From: SAR86 cluster bacterium
GTDB lineage: Bacteria > Pseudomonadota > Gammaproteobacteria > Magnimaribacterales > TMED112
Assembly (NCBI GenBank): GCA_023703535.1
Contig: CP097967.1
Span: forward strand, 860,156-924,155
Length of the DNA: 64,000 nt
Direction of reading: 5' to 3'
Each line of letters opens with the position of its first letter. The stretch's first letter is position 1. Below are positions 16,780 through 26,081 of the stretch, piece after piece. The translations under genes were made by a program, and so were the position numbers. The notes under the pieces are model-generated. The model was not told where the DNA came from. It saw only the letters and a program-made list of their open reading frames with translations, and did not search any database.

Positions 16780-17214
16780 TCAAGAGTTGATTTCCCAAAG
16801 CGACTCAGGAACTTTCATCGTTTTAATCTCTAGTGCATTTCCACTTGGGTCTCTAATAAAAAAAGTTTCTTGCTCTCTATCATCGTCTTTAAATCTTAAA
16901 TAAGGCTTATCAAGATAATTATGCTGATCGCTTGCATCAATTCTTTTTTTAACTTCATCAAAAGCATCTCTAGAAAGATGAATTCCAAAATGAGGAACAC
17001 ATACTTTTCCCATATCAACATGATGTCGCTGGGTGGATTTTATTTCATCTTGATGTTGAGCTTCATGTAAAGTTAGCTCATTTCCCCAAAAATTAATATC
17101 TAGCCATTTACCATCTTCAAAATTTCCTGATTCACATCCAAGAAAGTCACAGTAAAATAACCTTGCTTCTTCTATAGATCTTACAGCTATCGCTAAATGA
17201 AATCTTGCACTCAT
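16780..17214 (-). CDS. VOC/glyoxalase superfamily protein
   Basis: A 144-residue protein with the paired beta-alpha-beta-beta-beta halves of the vicinal-oxygen-chelate fold: FHLAIAVRSIEEARLFYCDF, then VPHFGIHLSRDAFDEV, and the ending FIRDPSGNALEIK. His6, the second-half His and the Glu of ALEIK are plausible metal ligands, so a metal-dependent enzyme is likely (glyoxalase or dioxygenase type, not fosfomycin-specific). The substrate is unknown. It follows uvrC by two bases and is probably on the same transcript. Confidence 0.85.
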   Translation of the reverse strand: MSARFHLAIAVRSIEEARLFYCDFLGCESGNFEDGKWLDINFWGNELTLHEAQHQDEIKSTQRHHVDMGKVCVPHFGIHLSRDAFDEVKKRIDASDQHNYLDKPYLRFKDDDREQETFFIRDPSGNALEIKTMKVPESLWEINS

Positions 17215-17216
17215 AC

Positions 17217-18968
17217 TTAATTATAGATTTCTTCTAAAGAAGTTTGTATTTTTTTTGCAATCTTTATGTTGAGACCTAACTCTTCTGATACCTCTTTAGC
17301 TGAATATTTTGTTAAATTTTCAAGAGTTACATAATTTTTATAAATCTTATCGATTGTTTTAGGTCCTATTCCATCAATATCCTGTAAAAAATGTTTAGTT
17401 AGATTTTTTCTTTTTACTGACCTAAAGTTCTTGAGAGCAAACCTATGAGCTTCATCTCTGAGATCAAGAAAAATCTTTGAAATTGAATTGTTAGTTCTAA
17501 ACTCAATTCTCTTATCCTCATAGAATAGATTCTCAATACCATATTTTCTTTTCTCGCCTTTTCCGACCGATACAAATTTAGCTTTTACATTCTTTAAATT
17601 TCTTTTGATGTAATTTAAATGTGTTTTGCCACCATCGATTAGAATTAAATTCACTTCGAAATTATTTTTTAGGTATCTCTTAATCCCGAACAACAATGCC
17701 TCGAGATCTGATTCAGAATTTTTTATTGGGACTCTGAAAAATCTATATTTCGACTTATCAGGACCTGAAGAATTGAAAAATACGCATGATACAGTTTGTA
17801 TGTCTCCAGCTCCTCCACTTACGTCAAAACCTACCATACCAATATTATTTGTATCTAAATTTAAGTTATTTTTTATAAACTCCATTGAAGATTCGTATTT
17901 TAGACCTCTCTGCAACCTCAAACTTAGCAGATTTCGGGCATTTCTATTTGCCATTTCAGCCCACTTAATTTTTTTACCACCAGAAGGCTTAGTAAAGGTT
18001 ATGTGTGGAAAAAATGGAGAATTAATTTCTTCTCCTGCAAAAACAATCTCTTTTATTTGTGGATTTGCAAGAACTAAACGACTTATAAATTCCTCAGTAA
18101 TTTCTTTAGAATTTTTTTCGAGTTTATTTTTAAATGAGTATTTTTTAATATTTGAAAAGGAGTTTTTTATCACATCTATTACAACAAACGAAACCTCATC
18201 ACCTTCGCAGGCCATGCCTATCACTTTTATTTGATCACCGCCAGAAAAAATAATTTGGGTTTCCTCAACTCTTTTTAGCGCTTCAATTTTCCTTTTAATT
18301 TCTCCAGCTTTCTCGAAATTTTCTATTTGTGAGTTAAAGTTCATTTCAGATCTTAACTTTGAAATAATCTTTGAAAAATTTCCTTTAAGTGCTTCTTTTG
18401 CACCAAAAACATCTTGTTCATAATCTCGTTTCTCTATCAAACCAACACAAGGGCCTGAACATTTTCCAATTTGATATTGAAGGCATGCCCTTGATCTATT
18501 GGAGAAAAATACATCATTACATGTTCGTAAATTAAATATTTTTTGTATTTCGCTTATAGCAAGCCTTGTAGCACTAGCACTAGTAAAAGGTCCAAAAAGA
18601 TTTTTTTCAGATTTTCTTGTTCTTTTAAAAAAAATTCCAGGAAAATCATGTTTTTCAGTGAGTTCTATATAGGGAAATGTTTTATCGTCCCTCAAAAGTA
18701 TATTAAAAGGAGGTTGTTCAGTTTTTATTAAATTTTGTTCAAGCAATAATGCTTCTGTCTCATTATTAGTTTCAATAAAATCCATACCAGTTATCTGGTT
18801 TACAAGCTTTTGTGTTTTAAATTCTTTTAGTGATTTTCCAAAGTAAGTTTTTACCCTTTTTTTAAGTGATTTTGCTTTACCTATATACAGAATCTTCTTA
18901 TTTTTAAAAAATCTATAGACACCTGGGGAGTCAGGGAATTCAGATGCTTTTTGATTTAAACCATTCAC
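17217..18968 (-). CDS. uvrC: UvrABC excinuclease subunit C
   Basis: This 583-residue UvrC makes both incisions in nucleotide-excision repair. In order: a GIY-YIG nuclease domain (GVYRFFKNKKILYIGKAK), a Cys cluster (RACLQYQIGKCSGPC), a UvrB-binding UVR segment near 200-235 (MNFNSQIENFEKAGEIKRK), the RNase H-like second nuclease domain (MVGFDVSGGAGDIQ, LILIDGGKTHLNY) with acidic residues, and C-terminal helix-hairpin-helices (DIDGIGPKTIDKIY). The length is near the usual 600. Its start overlaps the pgi stop by one base. Confidence 0.97.
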   Translation of the reverse strand: MNGLNQKASEFPDSPGVYRFFKNKKILYIGKAKSLKKRVKTYFGKSLKEFKTQKLVNQITGMDFIETNNETEALLLEQNLIKTEQPPFNILLRDDKTFPYIELTEKHDFPGIFFKRTRKSEKNLFGPFTSASATRLAISEIQKIFNLRTCNDVFFSNRSRACLQYQIGKCSGPCVGLIEKRDYEQDVFGAKEALKGNFSKIISKLRSEMNFNSQIENFEKAGEIKRKIEALKRVEETQIIFSGGDQIKVIGMACEGDEVSFVVIDVIKNSFSNIKKYSFKNKLEKNSKEITEEFISRLVLANPQIKEIVFAGEEINSPFFPHITFTKPSGGKKIKWAEMANRNARNLLSLRLQRGLKYESSMEFIKNNLNLDTNNIGMVGFDVSGGAGDIQTVSCVFFNSSGPDKSKYRFFRVPIKNSESDLEALLFGIKRYLKNNFEVNLILIDGGKTHLNYIKRNLKNVKAKFVSVGKGEKRKYGIENLFYEDKRIEFRTNNSISKIFLDLRDEAHRFALKNFRSVKRKNLTKHFLQDIDGIGPKTIDKIYKNYVTLENLTKYSAKEVSEELGLNIKIAKKIQTSLEEIYN

Positions 18969-20230
18969 TATAAAAACTTCTTAGTATTTTTTTTCCCAAG
19001 TTCAACTCCAAACTGATCAAAAGCATTTGTACTATAGTGAAGACTGTTAAAAATCGATTTATTTTCCCAAAGAGCGAACAGTTGTCCAATGCTGTAAGGT
19101 GTTAAATCATCTAATTCAACTACTGTTACTGGCTGTTTTCTTGTCGATAAATGTGGATTTTCTACATTATTAGAAATTTCTATCTCTGGATTTCTTAGTG
19201 AATGAACTTGGGCTTTCATTTGTTTATAGTTTAGATTATCTGTTTTTTCTGCTATGAAGTAAGTATTAATATATTCAGATCCTTGAAAAAGACTTTGAAA
19301 AAACGAATGCTGGCATTTTGGTCCATATCCACCAAATAATAAGTAAGTATTATTTTTTACAAACTCATTATTAATATTGAAAGATTTTCCATTAGACTCC
19401 ATCTCAATTTGCTGAGCAAATTCAAAAAAGTTTCTTAACTTGAAATCATAATTTAAAACTACAATGGAATTAGAAGATTTTCTAATGAGCACATCACTAA
19501 CACTCAACAATAAAGCAGGATTATTCTCGTTATCTAGACAAATTTTATCCATTTTTAAACCGCCATCTAAAAATGAATTGAAACCATCCTTCCCAATTAA
19601 AATTGGTAATACTATATTTACTGGACTCCATGCTGAAAATCTTCCACCTGTATCATTATTGAGTTTCAAAATATTATTTTTAGGAATACCGAAATTAGTA
19701 GCTGCACTAATATTAGATGTAATTGCAAACGTATTTTTTAATACTCTTTTTCCACATACCTTATCGTATGCGTCTAAAGTTTCTAATGTTGAAAAAGATT
19801 TTGAAGCAATTACTGCTATATCACTGTCTGAAACTTTAATACTTTCAAATTCTTCAGGGTCACTGCCAGTAATAAAATGAAATTTATTATTACCTTTGTC
19901 TTTATAAAGATCATAAAAAATTTTTGGTGCTATATTTGATCCACCAATTCCAAAAAAATAAACATTTGCCTCAGATTTCCGAATATCCTCAGCAAAATTT
20001 AATAATTCTGCATGATGTTTTAGAAACTCCTCTTCGGTTCGCTTCTTGTAATTAAAATGTGATGCGGCTTTATTTTCAGTAAAATTACAAAGTGAGCCAT
20101 CATATATTTCATTAAATTTTTTAACTAATGAATTATCATCAGAAGTTGAATTCTCCTCAAGATTAAATTCAATTTCAATATTTTCAAATTTACCTTTTTT
20201 AAATTTATTTGAATTTTTTAAGATGCTCAT
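18968..20230 (-). CDS. pgi: Glucose-6-phosphate isomerase (short, divergent)
   Basis: This 420-residue protein interconverts glucose-6-P and fructose-6-P. Family landmarks are FFGIGGSNIAPK, SKSFSTLETL, GGRFSAWSPV, QQIEMESNGKS (holding the catalytic Glu), GPKCQHSFFQ (catalytic His) and the ending FDQFGVELGKK (catalytic Lys). It is about 130 residues shorter than E. coli Pgi, mainly by loss of peripheral helices, yet keeps every catalytic segment. A working enzyme is therefore more likely than a pseudogene. It overlaps pyrF by four bases. Confidence 0.92.
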   Translation of the reverse strand: MSILKNSNKFKKGKFENIEIEFNLEENSTSDDNSLVKKFNEIYDGSLCNFTENKAASHFNYKKRTEEEFLKHHAELLNFAEDIRKSEANVYFFGIGGSNIAPKIFYDLYKDKGNNKFHFITGSDPEEFESIKVSDSDIAVIASKSFSTLETLDAYDKVCGKRVLKNTFAITSNISAATNFGIPKNNILKLNNDTGGRFSAWSPVNIVLPILIGKDGFNSFLDGGLKMDKICLDNENNPALLLSVSDVLIRKSSNSIVVLNYDFKLRNFFEFAQQIEMESNGKSFNINNEFVKNNTYLLFGGYGPKCQHSFFQSLFQGSEYINTYFIAEKTDNLNYKQMKAQVHSLRNPEIEISNNVENPHLSTRKQPVTVVELDDLTPYSIGQLFALWENKSIFNSLHYSTNAFDQFGVELGKKNTKKFL

Positions 20231-20880
20231 AGATATTTTTTATATTCCTCTGATGGATTTTCAGAATTGATTATTGGTCTTCCTACTACTATGAAATCTG
20301 CACCGTTCGCATATGCTGCTTTAGAAGACATTATTCTTTTTTGATCGTCTGAAACATCAACATTTCTTATTCCAGGAACAACTTTAATAAGGTTATTATC
20401 ACTAATTTTAACAAGCTCATGAGAGCTACATACTATTCCATGCGTTTTTGTATCTGTTATAACTTTGAGAAGCATTTCGAATTGTTTTTCAAAATCATTG
20501 TCATATAGTCTTGAAACATCTTGCTTATCTAAACTTGTTAAAAGGCTTACAGCAAGGATCTTTATATCATTTGACTGGTCAAGAGCAGCATTTATCATTT
20601 CAACTCCACCTTGAGAATGAATTGTGGTCATTTTTATATTAAATTTCTGAATTTCTTTAATCGCTTTAGCGACTGTATTTGGAATATCATGTAGCTTTAA
20701 ATCCAAAAAAATTTCAAAACCTTGCTCGCTCAAAAAGTCTAGAACTTCTTTTCCGTGTGCAATATATAACTGAAGACCTACTTTCATTAAACATAATTTT
20801 GGATCAAAAAAAGCACTTAGTTTTTTAACAAGATTTAAGTCATCTGTATCTAGAGCAATTATTAGCCTTTTAGATATCAT
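20227..20880 (-). CDS. pyrF: Orotidine 5'-phosphate decarboxylase
   Basis: This 217-residue TIM-barrel enzyme makes UMP from OMP. Diagnostic segments are ALDTDDLNLVKK at the first strand, the catalytic DLKLHDIPNTVAKA with its Lys-Asp charge network, VPGIRNVDVSDDQKR, and the phosphate loop ADFIVVGRPI. The length is slightly below the 230-245 usual. It follows rpsA by 33 bases. Confidence 0.97.
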   Translation of the reverse strand: MISKRLIIALDTDDLNLVKKLSAFFDPKLCLMKVGLQLYIAHGKEVLDFLSEQGFEIFLDLKLHDIPNTVAKAIKEIQKFNIKMTTIHSQGGVEMINAALDQSNDIKILAVSLLTSLDKQDVSRLYDNDFEKQFEMLLKVITDTKTHGIVCSSHELVKISDNNLIKVVPGIRNVDVSDDQKRIMSSKAAYANGADFIVVGRPIINSENPSEEYKKYL

Positions 20881-20913
20881 AAGAAAAATTGTATTTTAAA
20901 GAGTCTTTGAAAT

Positions 20914-22227
20914 CTAGGAAAGAAGAGTTAATGAAATTCTCTCCCTCTCTGAGTCCATCCCACTAATAGAGACATTTATAGCTTGTCCCTCTTTATAGAC
21001 TTCTTCTATTGATTGAGTGCCTGTATCGATTTCAGAGTGGTGAATAAGGCCATCTATTCCTCCCTCAAGATCGACGAATATTCCAAAATCTGTAACCGAC
21101 TTAATTTTTAATCCTTCTAAAACATCACCATTATTATGCTTATCTTCAAAGGCTTTCCATGGATTTTCGGAAGTATGTTTTTTACTCAAAGATATCTTCC
21201 TTTCTTCCATATCAATTTCCATAATTTTTACTTCAATTTTATCGCCTTTATTTAATATAGAAGATGGATCAATATTCTTATTTTTCCAGTCTAAGTCTGT
21301 GATATGCACTAGCCCCTCAATGTGTTCTTCAAGTTTTACAAAACAACCATAATCAGTGGTCAGTGTTACCTCTCCCTCGATGACTTGTCCTACATGATAT
21401 TTTGTTTCAAGTTCTTTCCACGGGTCTTCTGTAAGTTGTTTTAAACCAAGAGAAACTCTCATTTTTTCTTTATCGAATGATAAAACCAGAAATTCCATTT
21501 TCTCACCTACTTTCAAAATGTCTTTTGGTTGAGCGACACGCTTCCACGACAAATCAGTAACATGTAAAAGACCGTCCATGCCACCCAAATCTATGAATGC
21601 TCCATAGTCGGTAAGATTCTTTACTGTTCCTTCAATTTTTTCTCCCTCTTTTATAACTTTAAGAAGCCTTTCTCTTTCTTCAGAATTTTGCTCTTGTAGA
21701 ACTGCTTTTCTTGAAAGGACAATATTTGTTCTTTTCTTATCAAACTTCATTACTTTAAATTCAAGGGTTTGTCCGGTTAAATCTGGATAGTCCTTACCAC
21801 CTTTTGGATCTATAAGAGATCCTGGTAAAAAGGCTTTTACCAAATCAACAAAGACTGTAAAGCCACCTTTTACTTTATTGGTGACCTTTGCCTCTACATA
21901 TTCACCATCGCTATGAGCTTTCTCAAGCTTGTCCCAGGTTTCCTGTTTTCTTGCCTTTTCGCGTGAAAGCCTAATTTCTCCAAATCCATCATCAAGTGCA
22001 TCAAGAATAACTTCTGTTTCATCTCCTACTTCTATTTCTATACCATTTTTGTGATCTTGAAATTCTTCCAGTGGAACAAGCCCATCAGATTTAAAACCTA
22101 CATCAAGTGTTACCCATTTTTTGCCAATTTCTAAAACGCTTGCTTTCACAAGTGAACCCTGAACTAAATTGAACTCGCTAAAACTCTTATCAATTAAATC
22201 TTTTAAAACTTTTTCAGTATCTTTCAT
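20914..22227 (-). CDS. rpsA: 30S ribosomal protein S1 (five S1 domains)
   Basis: This 437-residue protein consists of five consecutive S1 OB-fold repeats. Repeat starts are near residues 22, 107, 193, 278 and 365; repeats 3-5 carry the RNA-binding pattern TDYGAFIDLGGMDGLLH and its variants. Repeats 1-2 bind the ribosome and the rest bind mRNA leaders. E. coli S1 has six repeats (557 residues); the sixth is missing here and the protein ends exactly at the end of a domain. The start overlaps the end of cmk by 14 bases. Confidence 0.96.
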   Translation of the reverse strand: MKDTEKVLKDLIDKSFSEFNLVQGSLVKASVLEIGKKWVTLDVGFKSDGLVPLEEFQDHKNGIEIEVGDETEVILDALDDGFGEIRLSREKARKQETWDKLEKAHSDGEYVEAKVTNKVKGGFTVFVDLVKAFLPGSLIDPKGGKDYPDLTGQTLEFKVMKFDKKRTNIVLSRKAVLQEQNSEERERLLKVIKEGEKIEGTVKNLTDYGAFIDLGGMDGLLHVTDLSWKRVAQPKDILKVGEKMEFLVLSFDKEKMRVSLGLKQLTEDPWKELETKYHVGQVIEGEVTLTTDYGCFVKLEEHIEGLVHITDLDWKNKNIDPSSILNKGDKIEVKIMEIDMEERKISLSKKHTSENPWKAFEDKHNNGDVLEGLKIKSVTDFGIFVDLEGGIDGLIHHSEIDTGTQSIEEVYKEGQAINVSISGMDSERERISLTLLS

Positions 22228-22855
22228 TTATTAATTCTTCTATAACTTCTAAGGTTTCCTCAACGCTTTTGGAAGTATTATCAATGAGAATGGAATCATT
22301 TGATTCTCTCAAAGGTGAAACTTCTCGGTTGCTATCTTTAAAGTCTCTTGCCTCAATCTCACTTTTAAGTTTTGAGATATTAACCTTTTGTCCTGCATTT
22401 CTCAACTGGTTTGCCCTTCTATTAACTCTTTCATTAATACCTGCAGTGAGGAAAATTTTTACTTTTGAGTCTGGAAAAACTCTAGTAGACATATCTCTAC
22501 CCTCAGCAACAAGACCTGGTTCCTTTAGATAGGATTTTTGTATTTGTAACAAACGCTCCCTGACATCACTTTTTTGAGATAATTCAGATGAAAGAGTAGT
22601 TATATCAGGACCTCTTATAATATTTGTAATTTTATTTCCATTGAAAGAAATTTCCTCTGAATCTTCATCATAGGAATGTTCGATATTAATAATTTCCTCT
22701 TCTACATTCTTAAAACCTTCAGAAAATAAGTAAGCAAAACATCTGTATATGAGACCACTATCAAGATAATTCCATTTCTTTTTTATAGCTAAAGCTTTTG
22801 AAAGTGCTCCTTTACCAGAACCTGATGGACCATCTATTGTTACTATTGGTACCAT
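22214..22855 (-). CDS. cmk: Cytidylate kinase
   Basis: A 213-residue NMP kinase for CMP and dCMP. The P-loop is TIDGPSGSGKGALSKALA. YLDSGLIYRCFAYLF is the usual Asp-Ser-Gly-x-x-Tyr-Arg motif, GRDMSTRVFPDSKVKIFL is the nucleotide-base motif, and RDFKDSNREVSPL is the lid region. The placement between aroA and rpsA is the standard gammaproteobacterial order. It overlaps both neighbours. Confidence 0.96.
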   Translation of the reverse strand: MVPIVTIDGPSGSGKGALSKALAIKKKWNYLDSGLIYRCFAYLFSEGFKNVEEEIINIEHSYDEDSEEISFNGNKITNIIRGPDITTLSSELSQKSDVRERLLQIQKSYLKEPGLVAEGRDMSTRVFPDSKVKIFLTAGINERVNRRANQLRNAGQKVNISKLKSEIEARDFKDSNREVSPLRESNDSILIDNTSKSVEETLEVIEELINERY

Positions 22856-24024
22856 TTTTTTAATAATTCAAAAAAATTTGGAAAAGAAGTTTCTACACAT
22901 CTTTTATCATCAATGTATATTTTTTTCTTATCTTTAAGTGAGGCTATCATAAAGCTCATTGCAATTCTGTGATCTCCTTGAGTTTCGATTTCAACAGGAC
23001 TATTACTTTCATTCAACTCAGGAATTATATCAAATCCGTCATCATACTCATTGATGGTTGTGTTTGGATTGAATTTTTTAATGTTTGATAACAATAGACT
23101 TATTCTATCCGATTCCTTGTGCCTTAGTTCTTTAGCATCTCTTATCGTTGTTTTTCCAGTTGCAAACATAGCTAGTGTGCCAATAAGAGGAATCTCATCG
23201 ATTAGATTTGGTATTTTGTCTCCATAAATTTCAACACCCTTAAGCTCTTGCTCACAATTAACCATAATATCAGCTCTAGGTTCATTTGATTTTGATGATT
23301 TATTTTTTAAAGAGACTATTGCTCCCATTTCTTCAAGTGTACTCAAAAAAGCTATTCTGGTAGGGTTGACGCCTACATTTTCTAAGATTATTGATTTTTT
23401 TGTAAGCAGATTAGCTGCCAGTAGATACGCTGCTGATGAAAAATCTGTTGGGATATCAATGAATTTCTTTTGAATTTTTTTTCTACCATCAAAAATTATT
23501 TTATTTTCTTTCCTCGTAATATCAGCTCCGCATTCTTCGAGAATTCTTTCTGTATGGTCTCTTGAAGGAATTATCTCTGTAATTTCAATTTTTGATTGAG
23601 AAGTTAAAGCTGCCAGCAACATACATGATTTAATTTGTGCGCTTGGAATATTTAAAGTGAATTCAAAATTATCCTTTAAAGAAGACTTAGAAATATCAAT
23701 TGGTGCATACCTATCTGCACGCAATCTAATATTTGCTCCCATACTATTTAGTGGATCTGCTATTCTGTCCATAGGTCTTGATGAAAGTGAGGCATCGCCC
23801 TTTAAAATACATTCCTTGCCTGTTCCTGCGATGTATCCAGTTAACAATCTCATTCCCGTACCAGAATTTCCAAGATCTAAGACTATTTTTTTGTCACTCT
23901 CCGAAAATTCCTTTGCAGCTTTCAAAGTGCTCTTTATGTCCTCGCCAATTGTATCTTTATTAAAATCTAGACCTAGGATTGCGCATCTCTGTGCTATTGA
24001 TTTATCTACAGGTAATTCAATCAC
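22843..24024 (-). CDS. aroA: 3-phosphoshikimate 1-carboxyvinyltransferase (EPSP synthase)
   Basis: This 393-residue EPSP synthase transfers enolpyruvyl from PEP to shikimate-3-phosphate. Family motifs are LDLGNSGTGMRLLTG, the conserved GNSGT segment, LSSRPMDRIADPL, IPSAQIKSCMLLAALTS, RHKESDRI and GDHRIAMSF. It begins with GTG inside the tyrA stop (GTGA). The N-terminus is about 15-18 residues shorter than E. coli AroA, and the usual PGSKS is PVDKS, keeping the key Lys. It looks functional but divergent. Confidence 0.94.
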   Translation of the reverse strand: MIELPVDKSIAQRCAILGLDFNKDTIGEDIKSTLKAAKEFSESDKKIVLDLGNSGTGMRLLTGYIAGTGKECILKGDASLSSRPMDRIADPLNSMGANIRLRADRYAPIDISKSSLKDNFEFTLNIPSAQIKSCMLLAALTSQSKIEITEIIPSRDHTERILEECGADITRKENKIIFDGRKKIQKKFIDIPTDFSSAAYLLAANLLTKKSIILENVGVNPTRIAFLSTLEEMGAIVSLKNKSSKSNEPRADIMVNCEQELKGVEIYGDKIPNLIDEIPLIGTLAMFATGKTTIRDAKELRHKESDRISLLLSNIKKFNPNTTINEYDDGFDIIPELNESNSPVEIETQGDHRIAMSFMIASLKDKKKIYIDDKRCVETSFPNFFELLKKWYQ

Positions 24025-24743
24025 TTCAAATATTTATTTACTTTTTCTACCAAGAAATCCAGATTTTCTTTATTATCTGAAAAGATTTCATCCCACAAAT
24101 CTTTATCTGATTCTGATAAGCGTAATATTTCTTTTAAACTGTCGCCAGATAAACGTTTGTAATCAATTTTTTCTTCCTCAAGAATTTTTTTATAGATAAA
24201 GCTGAAATAATGAGGGAAATGGCTTAAAAATGCGTATATTTTATTATGTTCGTCTATATCCATGTATGTGACTTTTGCTCCAATTGAATTCCAAAATAAT
24301 TCGATTTTTTCTGATAAAAATTTATTAGGATTTGATATGACTATTACTTCTTTATTTTTAAAAAGCTCACCATCGGAGTATTGAGGACCTGTATTATGAC
24401 TTCCACAAATTGGGTGAGAAGAAATAAAATTTTCTGGCATATTATATTTTTTTAAAAAGTTCTTTGAGCTTGAAATTTCTGTAATTATTGAACTTGGGTA
24501 TTTTTTTGAAACCTCATTAATCTTATCAGGCACTGATTTTTGTCGTGAACAAATAATTATCAAATCAAACTCTCTATCTCCTACTTCATCAAGAGAACTA
24601 TATATATTCTTATAAATATCTCGTTCTATTAAGAAATCTTTAAATGGCGAGTGTTCTTCAACACAAAAGGTGTTTCTATTCCCTACAGCTAAAGCAATCG
24701 AAGTGCCCATAAACCCTGAGCCAATTATTAAGATATTTTTCAT
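24021..24743 (-). CDS. tyrA: Prephenate dehydrogenase
   Basis: A 240-residue protein with an N-terminal Rossmann nucleotide loop (ILIIGSGFMGTSIALAVG), LIIICSRQKSVPD and the substrate-binding SSHPICGS segment, then a helical domain containing AFLSHFPHYFSF, whose His matches the conserved catalytic region. It oxidatively decarboxylates prephenate toward tyrosine. It is shorter than the usual 280-370. It overlaps the chorismate mutase stop (ATGA) and aroA, fitting a single aromatic transcript. Confidence 0.9.
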   Translation of the reverse strand: MKNILIIGSGFMGTSIALAVGNRNTFCVEEHSPFKDFLIERDIYKNIYSSLDEVGDREFDLIIICSRQKSVPDKINEVSKKYPSSIITEISSSKNFLKKYNMPENFISSHPICGSHNTGPQYSDGELFKNKEVIVISNPNKFLSEKIELFWNSIGAKVTYMDIDEHNKIYAFLSHFPHYFSFIYKKILEEEKIDYKRLSGDSLKEILRLSESDKDLWDEIFSDNKENLDFLVEKVNKYLK

Positions 24744-25003
24744 TTCTCTTGGTGTTTTAAGGAGGTTTTTAAAATAATACTAAAGACAGCTTTTAAATCT
24801 TCAATAGGATAATTAGTTTTAAGTAATGCTAATTTTTCCATTATTTGATCATGTCTTTCCTGATCAAAAAAATCTCTACTATTATTTTTTTTGAATTTTC
24901 CTATCTCAGCCGAAATTAACAACCTGGATTCCAATAAGCTCACAATTTCCATATCAATAGAATCTATTTCCTCTCTCAGTAATGCCAAATCAGTTTCATC
25001 CAT
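24740..25003 (-). CDS. Chorismate mutase (AroQ), remnant of PheA
   Basis: An 87-residue all-helical AroQ-type chorismate mutase. The pattern ALLREEIDSIDMEIVSLLES, then RLLISAEIGKFKK, holds the conserved Arg and Lys residues, with the paired helices RDFFDQERHDQIMEKL and EDLKAVFSIILKTSLK. The ATG at 25003 overlaps the serC stop; a longer reading from 25021 would only add residues inside serC. In related gammaproteobacteria this position holds bifunctional PheA. Here the prephenate dehydratase and ACT domains are gone and tyrA starts at once. Confidence 0.9.
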   Translation of the reverse strand: MDETDLALLREEIDSIDMEIVSLLESRLLISAEIGKFKKNNSRDFFDQERHDQIMEKLALLKTNYPIEDLKAVFSIILKTSLKHQEK

Positions 25004-26081
25004 ATTTTTTTTCAAAATCAATCATATACTGTCCTAAGCGCTCAACATGCTCAAACTCAAGAGGATTATATATACTTGCTCTCATTCCACCAACACTTCT
25101 GTGACCTTTGAGATAAAACAAACCATTTTCTTCAGCACCTGATAAAAATTTGCTCTCCAGTTCATCAGTTTGAAGTGTGAAAACAACATTACAAATTGAC
25201 CTCTGCTCTTGGAATACAGGATTTATGTAAAAATCAGAATTATCGATTATTTGGTATAGATGATTTGTTTTTTTAATACTATTTTTTTCCATTTCTTTTA
25301 CACCTCCATTTTTCTTGTACCAGTTAAATATTTTACCAGCCACGTACCAACCAAAAGTATTTGGGGTATTTAACATTGAATTTTCTTTTGCATGAGCATC
25401 ATATTTAAGAATATTTGGAAGGTCTTTATTTGATTTTTCTAGCAATTCTCTCTTTAAGATAATTAATGTGATTCCAGATGGCCCAAAGTTTTTTTGTGCA
25501 CATGCATATATAAAATCGTATTTTTTAATATCTATAGTTTCTGAAAAAAGGCATGATGACATATCAACAAAGAGTGGATAATTAGTCTCTATGTCATGAT
25601 TTACCCTTACTCCTTGTATGGTCTCATTTTTACAATAATGAACAATTGAAGTATCTTGAACTATATTCCATTCATCGAAATTTTCTATCTTTGTAAAATT
25701 ATTATCTTTTGATGAGGTGCATACATTCACCTTACAAATATTACTTGCTTCCTTAATAGCTTTTGATGACCATGATCCAATTTCTGCGAAGTTTGCCACT
25801 TTACCAAGATATGAAAAATTTAAAGGAATCATTGAGAACTGCAAAGTGGCTCCACCTTGAAGAAAAATCACCTCATAATCATTCGGTACATTGAGCAAAT
25901 CTATAACATCAATTTTTGCTTGGTTTGCGATATCAACGAAAGTTTTATCTCTGTGACTGATTTCAATAATTGATGAACCAATATTTTTATAGTTTAGCAA
26001 TTCATCTTTAACTTCTTGTAAAACTTCTTGTGGAATTGCTGCTGGACCAGCACTGAAATTTGCAATCTTACTCTTCATCAA
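24996..26081 (-). CDS. serC: Phosphoserine aminotransferase
   Basis: This 361-residue PLP enzyme converts 3-phosphohydroxypyruvate and Glu to phosphoserine, and also serves pyridoxine synthesis. Landmarks are [66 protein letters not shown], the PLP lysine in [12 protein letters not shown], and [11 protein letters not shown] at the C-terminus. It overlaps the gyrA stop by 14 bases. A second Met directly after the first (26078) could equally be the start. Confidence 0.97.
   Translation of the reverse strand: MMKSKIANFSAGPAAIPQEVLQEVKDELLNYKNIGSSIIEISHRDKTFVDIANQAKIDVIDLLNVPNDYEVIFLQGGATLQFSMIPLNFSYLGKVANFAEIGSWSSKAIKEASNICKVNVCTSSKDNNFTKIENFDEWNIVQDTSIVHYCKNETIQGVRVNHDIETNYPLFVDMSSCLFSETIDIKKYDFIYACAQKNFGPSGITLIILKRELLEKSNKDLPNILKYDAHAKENSMLNTPNTFGWYVAGKIFNWYKKNGGVKEMEKNSIKKTNHLYQIIDNSDFYINPVFQEQRSICNVVFTLQTDELESKFLSGAEENGLFYLKGHRSVGGMRASIYNPLEFEHVERLGQYMIDFEKKYG

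Noticed and set aside
17626-18234. 202-codon plus-strand frame opposite uvrC
   Set aside because: The uvrC motifs on the other strand are continuous through it; the translation is a low-complexity shadow rich in Ser, Phe and Pro.
18968-20230. pgi as a possible pseudogene because it is about 130 residues short
   Set aside because: The frame is uninterrupted and all catalytic segments are present in order, so a compact functional enzyme is more likely.
23657-24199. 180-codon plus-strand frame opposite aroA and tyrA
   Set aside because: Both conserved enzymes are intact on the minus strand, and the plus frame spans their junction without any recognisable motif.
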